Shown: positions 34,451-43,127 of the stretch, piece after piece
Layout: every line of letters begins with the position of its first letter
Position numbering within the stretch: the first letter of the stretch is position 1
From: Singulisphaera sp.
Lineage (GTDB): Bacteria > Planctomycetota > Planctomycetia > Isosphaerales > Isosphaeraceae
Assembly (NCBI GenBank): GCA_027451445.1
Contig: DAIDJG010000288.1
Location: 1 to 47,835, forward strand
Direction of reading: 5' to 3'
Length of the DNA: 47,835 bases
Program-made: the position numbers and the translations under genes
Notes under the pieces: model-generated
Database searches by the model: none
What the model saw: the letters and a program-made list of their open reading frames with translations, nothing else
What the model was told of the DNA's origin: nothing

Positions 34451-36048
34451 GAGAACTCCGTCACATTGATCAACGCCCAAACGATATCACCCAGACGAAG
34501 CTGACGTTCCTTCCCCTTGGTGCCCGCGATCCGAGCCACGAAATGGGAGGCTTCGGTCTCGGAAGGCCTGCGCGTCAGGACCGTCAGGTACGCAATTTCG
34601 ATCGCCTCGCGATCCGTCGGTGCCAGCATGGCGATGCGGGAGGATGCGTTGAAGAGTCCGTCCTTGGTCTTGTCGTTTACGAGACTGCCGTTCATGAGAA
34701 GCAGGCGCTGGGGAATAGTCCCGCTCGATTCGCTGAACTCGTCCTCGCCGGTGTCGCCGTAGCGTTTGACGAACGCCGATTGGCCGAAGGTATAGCCAAG
34801 GCGAACGAGAATGTGGGAATCACGGTCGATCGTTTCCAGCGACGACGCCTGCAACACGCCGCCGACTACCTGCTCGGGTCGCAAGCGCGTCATCGGGAAC
34901 ACGGCCCATGCCTTCTCCTGGGCCTCGGACACAGGCGTGTCGGACGCACTGTCGAGTCGAAACGCTTCCGACGCGACGATGACCCGAATCAGGCGCTGAA
35001 GGTCGAATCCATGAGCGGTGAAGTCCGCCGCGAGCAGTTTGATGACGGCCGGCGGGTCCCCCGCCGAGAGCAAATCATCGACCGGTTGAACGATCGGCTT
35101 ACCGAATAAGAGCGCCCACACTCGATTGACCGTGGCCCTCGAGAGATTGGGGTTTCTCGGGTCGGTGACCCAGCGCGCGAGCTGCGTGCGCCGGGGTCCG
35201 GTCTCGACCAGCAGCTCGGGCAGGAACGGCACGCGAGGTTTGACGACTTCGCCCTTGCCGGTCTTGCGGTTGGTGGGTTCGTATTCGCCCTTGCCGTCGT
35301 AGACACCCGAAAAGCCGGTGTGCACCTGCCCAAAGAACGCCGCAAGCCCCTGGAAGTCACGTTGCTTCCAGTCCTCGAACGGATGGTCGTGGCACTGGGC
35401 ACAATCAAGCCGGACTCCCAGGAACGCCCTTGCCACCCGAGCCCCAAGTTTTTCGGGATTGGGCGGCTTCTCCGGTTCGATCGTAACACTGACGAAGTTG
35501 GTCGCGGGGTGGTCCGTCCATAACCCCTCCTCGGCGATGAGATCGCGGACGATCTGATCGTAGGGGCGGCGACTCGCAAGCTGGTCGCTCAACCAGGTGA
35601 CGAAACGGCGACGCCGGTACAGCAGGAAGGGGCCGTCTTCGGTCCCGACATACGCTCGCGCGAGGCGCTCGGCAAAGTAGTCGGCAAACCGGCGGTCGGC
35701 GAGGATCTCGTCGAGCCAGAGTGCCAGCCGGCGCTCCTCGGGACGGGACTCAAACCGGCGGATCTCTTGCATCGATGGGATGGTGCCCATCAGCGCGAGT
35801 GAGAGCCGCCGCATCATCACGAGTTGCGCGGCGGGCCCGACTGGCTTCACCTCCGCCTCGGCCCACTCACGGTGGAATTCGCGATCGAGCTCCGAAACAA
35901 TGGTGGGATTGTCGGCAACGACGTTTCGCTTCTCGGCACGGCGGCCGGCCCGCGCGGGCGACACGTTGGGCAGCAGGCTTGCGACCAGCATCGCACCCCC
36001 GCCAAAAACCAGTCCCATAAAAAGAAGATCGCGCGTCCCCATTCGCAT
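34438..36048 (-). CDS. DUF1549/DUF1553 protein with haem-like motif (second copy)
   Basis: 536 residues, shorter than the first copy because the Ig-like domains and the CX4CH segment are absent. The ATG at 36048 follows GGAGG by 8 nt. A signal or anchor helix (about 8-33, RDLLFMGLVFGGGAMLVASLLP) precedes DUF1549 with a canonical CAQCH motif (C216, C219, H220) followed by DHPFEDWKQRDFQGLAAFFG. DUF1553 fills the rest and ends in WALINVTEFSWNH, the same tail as in the first copy. The stop overlaps the DUF1501 start. Expected in the periplasm. The CxxCH site could bind haem c, but this is inferred from the motif alone. Confidence 0.93.
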   Translation of the reverse strand: MRMGTRDLLFMGLVFGGGAMLVASLLPNVSPARAGRRAEKRNVVADNPTIVSELDREFHREWAEAEVKPVGPAAQLVMMRRLSLALMGTIPSMQEIRRFESRPEERRLALWLDEILADRRFADYFAERLARAYVGTEDGPFLLYRRRRFVTWLSDQLASRRPYDQIVRDLIAEEGLWTDHPATNFVSVTIEPEKPPNPEKLGARVARAFLGVRLDCAQCHDHPFEDWKQRDFQGLAAFFGQVHTGFSGVYDGKGEYEPTNRKTGKGEVVKPRVPFLPELLVETGPRRTQLARWVTDPRNPNLSRATVNRVWALLFGKPIVQPVDDLLSAGDPPAVIKLLAADFTAHGFDLQRLIRVIVASEAFRLDSASDTPVSEAQEKAWAVFPMTRLRPEQVVGGVLQASSLETIDRDSHILVRLGYTFGQSAFVKRYGDTGEDEFSESSGTIPQRLLLMNGSLVNDKTKDGLFNASSRIAMLAPTDREAIEIAYLTVLTRRPSETEASHFVARIAGTKGKERQLRLGDIVWALINVTEFSWNH

Positions 36049-36197
36049 CGGCAAAGCCTCCGTAGGACCAACCTCGCCGATTTTACCCCCTCGGCGCTCA
36101 TCTCGTTTCAAACTAATCTAGGATTCTTGAGTGCCCTCACGCGCGGACATTCAACAAAAAGCGAAACTCTCCGGTGACGCGGAGAGTAACCCCTGCC

Positions 36198-37421
36198 ATG
36201 AACGAGTCCATGCAGGATCACGTACTCCTGGTCCCTTTCGCCCCCCCACCGGAAACGTGGGAGGCCGATACCAGCGACGATCCGTTCTTCGAACTCGACG
36301 AGCCCGTCATTCTCGAGGCACGGCCGGGATTCTTAAGGCGCATCGCGCGGGGGATCGGATCCGTTTGCGAGTGGCTGTTCGGGGCGTTCGCACTCGTACT
36401 GGGTCTCGCGATCCTGTCGGCGATCCCGGTGCTTCAGCTTCTCGGCTTCGGCTACCTGCTCGAAGCCGGTGGGCGGGTGGCCAGGTCGGGTCGGCTGCGC
36501 GACGGGTTCATCGGCTACCGCAAGGCAGCGAAAGTCGGTCGGATCGTCATCGGCTGCGGCTTGATGATCCTGCCGCTTCAGCTCATTTCGTCACTGGCCA
36601 CCGACGCGGCCATCATCAATCCGGGGGGCCGAGTCGCCTCGGGCTGGCGCACCGCCTTGATTGTCATTACGGTTCTGGCGTTCCTTCACATCAGTATTGC
36701 TTGTGCCCGCGGCGGCAGGCTGCGGTATTTTCTCTGGCCGTTCACGAATCCCTTCTGGCTCGTGCGCCAATTGCGGGCAGGGGGATTCTACCGGTCCGCC
36801 CGCGATGGCGTTTGGGATTTTGTCGCCGCCCTGCGGCTGCCCTATTACTTTCGGCTCGGGCTCCTCGGCTACGTCGGAACCCTGGCCTGGCTTGTCGTGC
36901 CGGTCACATTGCTGGCCGCCGGGCGGCGGGTGGCAATCCTGGGATTCCTCGGTGCACTGTTGCTCGCGATCGTGTCCCCCGCGCTCCTGTTCCTTCAGAT
37001 GCGTTTCGTCGTCCAGAATCGCTTCGGCGCCATGTTCGAGTTCCGGGAAGTGCGCCGGGATTTCCAGCGTGCGCCGTGGGCGTTCGCGTTTGCATTTTTC
37101 ATCACTGCGCTCTTCGCCGTCCCTCTCTACCTCTTGAAGATCGAAATGATCCCGCGAGAGACGGCGTGGCTACCCGCCTTGGTATTCCTGGCGTTCATCT
37201 TTCCCGCACGCTTGCTCGCCGGCTGGTCGTTCTCGCGTTCCCAACGCCACGAACAGCCGCGCCACTGGTTCTTCCGTTGGACCGGCCGGCTCGCCCTCGT
37301 TCCGTTTGCGATGGCTTATGTGTTGATCGTTTTCATCACTCAGTTCACCGCGTGGCACGGTTTCTGGAGCCTCTACGAGCAGCATGCCTTCATGCTGCCG
37401 GTGCCGTTCGTAAGCATGTGA
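36198..37421 (+). CDS. Multi-pass membrane protein, unknown function
   Basis: 407 residues with at least six hydrophobic segments, among them FALVLGLAILSAIPVLQLLGFGYLL (about 67-90), TALIVITVLAFLHISIACA, LGLLGYVGTLAWLVVPVTLLA, AILGFLGALLLAIVSPALLFL and a C-terminal FAMAYVLIVFITQF. A short acidic N-terminus (DTSDDPFFELDEP) precedes them. The first pair with the GYLLEAGGRVARSGRLRDGF segment looks like a DUF4013-type organisation, but the match is weak. The start at 36198 is chosen over the GTG at 36174; neither has an ideal ribosome site. The gene is divergent from the second DUF1549 gene and ends 56 bp before a perfect 32-bp inverted repeat. No function can be assigned. Confidence 0.8.
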   Translation: MNESMQDHVLLVPFAPPPETWEADTSDDPFFELDEPVILEARPGFLRRIARGIGSVCEWLFGAFALVLGLAILSAIPVLQLLGFGYLLEAGGRVARSGRLRDGFIGYRKAAKVGRIVIGCGLMILPLQLISSLATDAAIINPGGRVASGWRTALIVITVLAFLHISIACARGGRLRYFLWPFTNPFWLVRQLRAGGFYRSARDGVWDFVAALRLPYYFRLGLLGYVGTLAWLVVPVTLLAAGRRVAILGFLGALLLAIVSPALLFLQMRFVVQNRFGAMFEFREVRRDFQRAPWAFAFAFFITALFAVPLYLLKIEMIPRETAWLPALVFLAFIFPARLLAGWSFSRSQRHEQPRHWFFRWTGRLALVPFAMAYVLIVFITQFTAWHGFWSLYEQHAFMLPVPFVSM

Positions 37422-37477
37422 AGCCACGCTGCAATCGAATCAGCGTCTACGACGGACGAGGATCACCGGCGATCGAG

Positions 37478-37543
37478 CATCGAGAGTCGACTTTCGCTCC
37501 GCGAAAGAAAATTCTTTCGCGGAGCGAAAGTCGACTCTCGATG
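37478..37543. repeat. Perfect 32-bp inverted repeat with 2-nt centre
   Basis: The left arm 37478-37509 is the exact reverse complement of the right arm 37512-37543, with AA between. Each arm also holds its own small hairpin CTTTCGC-n3-GCGAAAG, so the DNA can fold as one long stem or as two short stems. It lies between convergent genes and may end both transcripts, or be a dispersed repeat. There is no T-tract. Confidence 0.9.
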
Positions 37544-37580
37544 TTTGCGCGGCGCGCACGGAAACCCGGACACCAAGACG

Positions 37581-38531
37581 TCACTGTGAAGCCGCTGCCT
37601 TCCCCGTCTCCTTGGGCAGCAGATGGGCGTCAAACCAGTCGGCGAACGCCGCGACGTCTTTGGTGGAGTCGGCCCAGCCGTGCGCGGCGTTGGGCTTCAC
37701 GATTAACTTCGCCTCGACTCCAAACTGCTTGAGCTTGCTGACCATGATCTCGGCTTGCTGAATCGGCACGAGTTTGTCCGCATCGCCGTGCACGATCAGG
37801 GCAGGGGGGTCGTCTTCGCTCACGTGCGTGATGGGCGAAATCTTGCGGCCGATCTCCAGGACCTTCTCCTCATCGGTGATCGGTTCGAACTTGTGCGACT
37901 TGGGGTCGAGCTCGTGGAAGTCGAACGGCGCCTTGAAATCCTTGAGAATCCCCCGTCCGAGCGCATTCTCACCCGGCTTGCCGTAGTTGAGGAAGTCGGT
38001 TGGCGGATAGAAGCAGGCAACGGCCTGGACGCGGCTGGACGTCCGATCGATGGGATCCTTCGCTTTCGGATCACCGAGGTCGCCCGCCGTTCCTTGCATG
38101 AGCGAAAGGTGCCCCCCCGCTGAGCCGCCCGTGATCCCGATTTGATCGGGATCGATGTCATAGTCCTTGGCGTGGAACCGGATGAAACGGACCGCGCGAT
38201 TCATGTCGAGGAGCACGTCGGGAATCGTATAGCGTGGTTGACTTCCATGCACAACTGCAAAGACCGTGTACCCTCGGTCCAGGAACACGCGGGCGTAATC
38301 GATCGGAATGAAGTCGTGCGACGAGAACCAACCCCCGCTGACTACCAGAATGATCCCTCGACCGTTGGGTTTCTGTTTCGGCGTAAATATGTCCATCGTC
38401 AGCGCCGTACCGAACTTCCGGCCGTAGATCACATCTTCGCGCCGCGTAAAGTCCGCGCTGTCTGCTCCTTGAGTGGTTGAGAAAAGACCGCAGGTTAGCA
38501 CGAACGTGATCAACAAAGACGGACGACTCAT
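37581..38531 (-). CDS. Secreted alpha/beta hydrolase (esterase/lipase-like)
   Basis: 316 residues. A signal peptide (about 1-22, MSRPSLLITFVLTCGLFSTT) is followed by an alpha/beta-hydrolase fold. The nucleophile S137 sits in GITGGSAGGHLSLM (GxSxG), the acid is D250 or D252 in VHGDADKLVP, and the histidine is H284 in NAAHGW. ILVVSGGWFSSHDFI near residue 61 is the oxyanion-hole region, with an HGG-like turn replaced by SGGW. This pattern is that of planctomycete BD-FAE-like esterases that act on polymer-linked or small esters. The ATG at 38531 is preferred: the longer frame to 38741 overlaps the neighbouring gene with no family similarity. It lies 146 bp after the co-directional 667-residue membrane protein gene. 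Confidence 0.88.
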   Translation of the reverse strand: MSRPSLLITFVLTCGLFSTTQGADSADFTRREDVIYGRKFGTALTMDIFTPKQKPNGRGIILVVSGGWFSSHDFIPIDYARVFLDRGYTVFAVVHGSQPRYTIPDVLLDMNRAVRFIRFHAKDYDIDPDQIGITGGSAGGHLSLMQGTAGDLGDPKAKDPIDRTSSRVQAVACFYPPTDFLNYGKPGENALGRGILKDFKAPFDFHELDPKSHKFEPITDEEKVLEIGRKISPITHVSEDDPPALIVHGDADKLVPIQQAEIMVSKLKQFGVEAKLIVKPNAAHGWADSTKDVAAFADWFDAHLLPKETGKAAASQ

Positions 38532-38677
38532 GGCTTTGGCGTCTCCCCAGAAAGGCGGTAACCGACGCTTGCGCCGGTTCGCAAGCGGACCAGCGAAAGA
38601 GTGTGCCTGGTCGCGCGGGCCGAGGCAAGCCCGCACAACCAGGCAATCGAGGTTCGCGACGTGCGCCGGAACCTGTG

Positions 38678-40681
38678 TTACTTCTTCGCCTTCGGCGCGC
38701 TGAGCTGGCGCAGTTCCTTGTTCTTCTGGAGGTCCTGCCACGCGCGCAGCCCCTTGCCTTCGGGCTTCGCAGGGTCGTAGCCCAGGTCATCGCGACCGGT
38801 CAGCGTTTCCAGGTTATCGAGCGCCAGCTCGCGAACGCCGATCGCACCTTCGTCGGTGCTCTCGAGTAGCTTAACCAGCCCTTCATAGGTCTTCGGGTCC
38901 TTTGCTTCCTTGTCGGTGTAACCCACCAGGAGCTTCTCGATCTTCTCACCCTGGTCCTTGCCGAAGAACGATTCCAGCTCCCTGTGCAGAGCACGCGTCG
39001 CTTCCGGACCTTCGGCGAGGTAGGCGCGAAGCACGCGCAACGCGGTTCGACGCTGGACTGGGTCTTCCCGATTGAGCAAAGGCACGACATCGAGAATGTC
39101 GCCGGTCGCGCGGAGCGCGGAGATTGCGAGTTGCCGGATCTCTTTCTGATCGCTGTCGATCGCCTCGACAATCGCTGCGATGATGGGCCGCCCTGGCGGA
39201 AAATACGTCGCGAACTGCTCGCCGATATGGACCTCAAAGGGTGGTGACAATGTTTCGGTGACCCACGACGGCGGCAGGTCAGACGACCGATCGCGGAACT
39301 CCCGCGGCCCGTCTTCCTTGGCGGCTCCAAAGGTCACAGCGCCTGGCCCCTTGAGCGTTTCTTTCACATCATCGCTCAGCGCAGTCACCGTCCCATCCGC
39401 GGCGAAGATGCGGAGAACGGGGGGAAGCGCCTCGGTCGAGCCCGGCTCCCGGCGGTTGAGCCGTTCGAGACCGACACTGCCCCCGCTCGGAACATTGAGC
39501 GTGAGCTCACGACCGGCAAACTGCACCTGGAACGGCGACGGTGGCGACGTTCCGTGCAAGACAATGCGCCCTTGCGTCAAAGCGAGCCGCGCCGCCAGCA
39601 TCGGATTGCCGGTCCGAACCCACAGTTCCGTTTCACCCACCAGCTCGACCTGAGCCGAGCCTAACTCCAACTTCGTCCGGAACGGCGCGAGATTGAGCAG
39701 CCGGTCCTGGTCCTTCAGCGGCGTTTTCGCAGCGAGCCGCTCCCAGGGTCCCGTATCGACGTTCGCGCCGACGTAACGCATGAGCACAACGTCCGACGAG
39801 CGGACGACGCCCACCGAGCCGGCCGGGACCTCGGCGACCGTCGAGCTTTCCTTGCCCGCCTTCTCACGATTCTTCGAGGTCGCGGCTGCCAGGTCCTTCT
39901 TCTCGGCCTCGGAAGGTGCGGACGATCCTTCGCGCTCCATCTTCGCTTCAGAATCTTCCTGAACCGCATTCTCTGGTGCGTTTTGCGAAGGCGGCGACGT
40001 TTCCGCTTCCTTTTTCGCCGATGCCGCCGGCTTGGGCACTGGAGCGCCCTCAACGCCAGGAGCCGGGACGTTTTGCGCCACCACATCCGACGGGGCGGGC
40101 GTTGGCGGCGTCAGGCTCTTCCATGCTGTCCAGCACAGGACGGCCATCAGCAAGACGACAATCGCCAACGGACCGAAGCGCTGGTAGAGGGGGCGGGCCG
40201 GAGGTGGAGGCACAACCCACGGATTCACCGGTTCGGAAACCGGCGACGGAACGGCCGAGGCCCGGGCCGAGCGACGAATCTTCGGCGCAATCGCTTCCCG
40301 CCCTTTCACCAGATGATACATCCGGTGCCTCGCCTCAACGGGGACCTTCGCCTTTTGACCGATCAAACTGAGGATCTGGTGAACGCTCGCAACTTCGGCG
40401 AGATGCACATCCGAGGTGAGGCACTTCTTCTCGAAATCCGCGACGATGTCGGGATCAAGTGCGCCGTCGAGGTAGGCGGCCACGAGGTTCGGATCGGTCG
40501 CATCGGCCCCCGAGGTACCTGGAACCGTCAGGCGCCTCTGGCGAGTCACGCGCTGAATGCGTTCGACTAATTCCTTCCCCACCGGACTCTCGGCGACTTG
40601 CTTGCCGATCTCGCGGACTTCGGACGGCGACAGCGTGTCATCGAGCCAGGCGAGCAGTGTTCTCAGTGTGAGGCGGAGCAT
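38678..40681 (-). CDS. Anti-sigma/FecR-like membrane protein with HEAT-like repeats
   Basis: 667 residues. The N-terminal 130 residues resemble planctomycete anti-sigma-like regions (two copies of an L-x-x-W/Y-L-D-x-x-L pattern: LLAWLDDTLSPSEV and VAAYLDGALDPDIV). One transmembrane helix lies at 169-188. An acidic, Lys/Glu/Ala-rich disordered linker follows to about 300. Then a FecR-like beta segment (about 315-410) includes LKDQDRLLNLAPFRTKLEL and LALTQGRIVLHG. HEAT-like repeats (about 530-600, QLAISALRATGDILDVVPLL) end the chain. A GAGGA ribosome site is 8 nt from the ATG at 40681. No sigma-factor gene is adjacent, so an anti-sigma function is not supported. Role unknown. Confidence 0.75.
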   Translation of the reverse strand: MLRLTLRTLLAWLDDTLSPSEVREIGKQVAESPVGKELVERIQRVTRQRRLTVPGTSGADATDPNLVAAYLDGALDPDIVADFEKKCLTSDVHLAEVASVHQILSLIGQKAKVPVEARHRMYHLVKGREAIAPKIRRSARASAVPSPVSEPVNPWVVPPPPARPLYQRFGPLAIVVLLMAVLCWTAWKSLTPPTPAPSDVVAQNVPAPGVEGAPVPKPAASAKKEAETSPPSQNAPENAVQEDSEAKMEREGSSAPSEAEKKDLAAATSKNREKAGKESSTVAEVPAGSVGVVRSSDVVLMRYVGANVDTGPWERLAAKTPLKDQDRLLNLAPFRTKLELGSAQVELVGETELWVRTGNPMLAARLALTQGRIVLHGTSPPSPFQVQFAGRELTLNVPSGGSVGLERLNRREPGSTEALPPVLRIFAADGTVTALSDDVKETLKGPGAVTFGAAKEDGPREFRDRSSDLPPSWVTETLSPPFEVHIGEQFATYFPPGRPIIAAIVEAIDSDQKEIRQLAISALRATGDILDVVPLLNREDPVQRRTALRVLRAYLAEGPEATRALHRELESFFGKDQGEKIEKLLVGYTDKEAKDPKTYEGLVKLLESTDEGAIGVRELALDNLETLTGRDDLGYDPAKPEGKGLRAWQDLQKNKELRQLSAPKAKK

Positions 40682-40828
40682 CGTGGATCCTCAATCGAGC
40701 AGGGCGCAGACGTGCCAACCGAGCGACGAACCGGGCTTGGGGCTCACCGAACGGACGCGCTCGGTGTGTCGCTATAATGGTTAGTGCGGTCTCGTGGCCA
40801 AATTCGTAGAGAGTCGACGAATTTTTCT

Positions 40829-43051
40829 TCAAGTCGCCGGCCGAGATTGCCGATTGAGGGGCAGCACGCGATAAAGGCGGAATTCTCGGTCGGCCTCCAC
40901 CTTGCCGTAGAGCGGCTCAAAGATCTCGGGATGTGCATCGGCCCATTGCCGCTCGATCGGAAAGCCTTCCGAATCCGCAATGTTGTGTCGACCCTCCTGC
41001 GCCACCGCACGCGTCACCACGAGAAGTTGGATCCGCTCTGCCCGCAGGTTGGCCAGCCAGGCATCGTAATCGGGATGAACGCGATCCCAGCCCGGGCGCG
41101 GGGTCTGCCAGGTCGTATAGCCGGCGGCTCGATGGTAGTCGTGCATCAGCCAGTCGCGGTGCGCGTCGACATTGATGTACCGAACCTCGTTGCGCAGACC
41201 CGCACCGAGCAGGTAAAACGGCAGGTTCGTACCGGCGTACGCCACCCGCGCGCCCGAGGGGCCGGCACGCATTTCCAGTTGCGTCCAGCCTGCGAAGTAG
41301 TCGGGAAAGAACGGATAAAACGCGAGTCGAGAGTCAACCGACAAGGAACCGGTCGACACCACGAGCAGTCCTGCCCACGCGACGGATAGCCCGAGTGCCA
41401 GCCCCCGTCGCCGGATCGACCGCCCCGCGCTCAGCCAGGCCCACGCCACCCCGATCGCGACCAGGCCGACAGCAATCTGACCGAGCAGGCTAACCACATT
41501 CCCAACCGTGGCAGTGTACACCCGGAGTTGCTCCAGGTTGTGCGGAAGGAAAACCGGACTCGGGAAAATGTTCGGCACGAGGGGGGACAGGTCCCAGGGC
41601 ACGCTCCCCGAGCTCCCGACAATCGGCCAGCCCTGCGGCGTCACCAGGTGAATGCCGAGCAGGACGGTGGTCACCGAGCAGAGCCAGCGACGGCGTTGCA
41701 GCGTCATTGCGATCGGGACGACGCTTACGCCGAGCGCGGGGAGCATGAACCGCTGCTGCGTCCGATAGGGAATCGCGACCCAGTAAAGGATCACGTCCGC
41801 GACCGCCAGGCCCGCACACAGTGCGATCCACCGCCTTGCCGGGACAGCATTCCGGCTCAATCCCCACGTCCATGCCCCGGCGGCGCTCACCAACCAGAGA
41901 GGAGCCAACCTCGGGTCCAGCATTCCGCCGAACATGTCCACAAAAGCTCGCCAGTTGGTGACAGCGATGTAATGGTGGCTCAACCGCATCACCCCAGGCC
42001 CGTACCATCCGCGCAGTAAGGTAACTCCGAATGCGGCCACGCGCAGCGGATAGAGCGGATTGCCCGTCAGCAGAGCGTTCTGCAAGAACCAGTAGCCCGG
42101 CAAAACGAGCGGCACCGTCAGGAGCACCACCAGCGAGCGTGCTTTGCGTGCCCACGTTCCCGCACGCAACAAGACGCCGAAACCCGCCAGCGCCAGCAGC
42201 GGAGGCACGAACACGACGCCGATCACCTTGGTTGCCATCACGCCCCCGGCTGCAAGGCAACCCAGCACAAGCGAGGGGCCTCGGTCGTCGCCCTGCGCGT
42301 CCCGTAACAGGAAATAGACGGCAACCAGGTATTGCGCAACAGATATCATGTCGACGTTCGCCTCAAACGAGAACATGAGACTATACGTCAACAAAGCAAA
42401 CCAGGATGTCGCGACGAACGCGGGCATTCGTTCCGCGCCCAGCCGGCGCGCGAGGGCATAGGCGGCGAGTGCGGCGACGACGTAGAAGGGGAACTGTCCG
42501 GCCTTGGCGAGTCGCTCGCCGCGCCAGCCCACCATCAGCCAGGTGAACCAGAGGTCGCCGGCGGCGGGAAAGTAGGTGGCGGCGTTCTCCCCAAATGGCG
42601 CCGCGATGAGGAACACGCGGCCGGCCTTCCACCAGCGAGCGGCGAAATAAAGGTGATAGATGGGTCCGTCGGTGGTGACCTTCACCGGGAAAAACAACGC
42701 GGAATTGAGGAAGACACCCACCCCCCAGAGCGCGAGTCCGAGGCAAACCTTACACTCCCAGGGCCAATCGAACGGCTCAGAAGCAACCCGGCTCGCCGAC
42801 TCGGCGGGCCCGAGCTGACGAAATGCGAATGCGATGGCCAATCCCAGCACGCCCCACAAAAGAAGCGGCAAGCGTGCGAGTAAACCAATGGAGCCCAGCA
42901 GTTCAACGCCGAGAATGCCCCACGTCCAGGCCAGTAGGACGCTCGCGAACACTCGGGGCGGGCCAGCCGGCTGTCGGAACCCAAATCGAGCAACCCCGTA
43001 ACCGGCAAGGCCAAACGCTCCGTTCAATGCGATCGTCCAGACCAACCCCAT
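40829..43051 (-). CDS. GT-C-like multi-pass membrane protein
   Basis: 740 residues with about 12-14 hydrophobic segments and a soluble C-terminal part (about 600-740). The first periplasmic loop reads VTTDGPIYHLYFAARWWKAG, where the Asp plus acidic/polar residues match the catalytic loop of GT-C (PMT/ArnT-like, lipid-linked sugar) glycosyltransferases. LAAPFGENAATYFPAAGD follows. The C-terminal domain contains GARVAYAGTNLPFYLLG and ends with FRLYRVLPL, resembling similar planctomycete membrane proteins. It is probably inserted in the inner membrane and transfers a sugar to a surface polymer or protein; this rests on topology and the loop. It is divergent from the radical SAM gene. Confidence 0.7.
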   Translation of the reverse strand: MGLVWTIALNGAFGLAGYGVARFGFRQPAGPPRVFASVLLAWTWGILGVELLGSIGLLARLPLLLWGVLGLAIAFAFRQLGPAESASRVASEPFDWPWECKVCLGLALWGVGVFLNSALFFPVKVTTDGPIYHLYFAARWWKAGRVFLIAAPFGENAATYFPAAGDLWFTWLMVGWRGERLAKAGQFPFYVVAALAAYALARRLGAERMPAFVATSWFALLTYSLMFSFEANVDMISVAQYLVAVYFLLRDAQGDDRGPSLVLGCLAAGGVMATKVIGVVFVPPLLALAGFGVLLRAGTWARKARSLVVLLTVPLVLPGYWFLQNALLTGNPLYPLRVAAFGVTLLRGWYGPGVMRLSHHYIAVTNWRAFVDMFGGMLDPRLAPLWLVSAAGAWTWGLSRNAVPARRWIALCAGLAVADVILYWVAIPYRTQQRFMLPALGVSVVPIAMTLQRRRWLCSVTTVLLGIHLVTPQGWPIVGSSGSVPWDLSPLVPNIFPSPVFLPHNLEQLRVYTATVGNVVSLLGQIAVGLVAIGVAWAWLSAGRSIRRRGLALGLSVAWAGLLVVSTGSLSVDSRLAFYPFFPDYFAGWTQLEMRAGPSGARVAYAGTNLPFYLLGAGLRNEVRYINVDAHRDWLMHDYHRAAGYTTWQTPRPGWDRVHPDYDAWLANLRAERIQLLVVTRAVAQEGRHNIADSEGFPIERQWADAHPEIFEPLYGKVEADREFRLYRVLPLNRQSRPAT

Positions 43052-43077
43052 GAACCCCGCCGTCCTTTCACGCGTCT

Positions 43078-43086
43078 TGCTATAAT
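43078..43086 (+). promoter_or_regulatory. Extended -10 promoter for the radical SAM gene
   Basis: TGCTATAAT: TATAAT (43081-43086) is a perfect -10 with an upstream TG (43078-43079), an extended -10 element. No -35 match is needed or seen. It lies 41 bp before the ATG. Confidence 0.5.
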
Positions 43087-43127
43087 GGAACCGTTGGCAC
43101 CCGGAAGCTCAGGAGACGCCCCGATTC

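Noticed and set aside
36131-37732. A 533-residue plus-strand frame overlapping the 407-residue membrane protein gene
   Set aside because: It is Arg/Pro-rich, has no family features and lies out of frame with a clear multi-pass membrane protein; it is a high-GC shadow frame.
40773-40778. A perfect TATAAT on the plus strand in the gap before the GT-C gene
   Set aside because: No plus-strand gene follows; it faces the antisense of the GT-C-like gene and has no -35. An antisense promoter is possible but unsupported.
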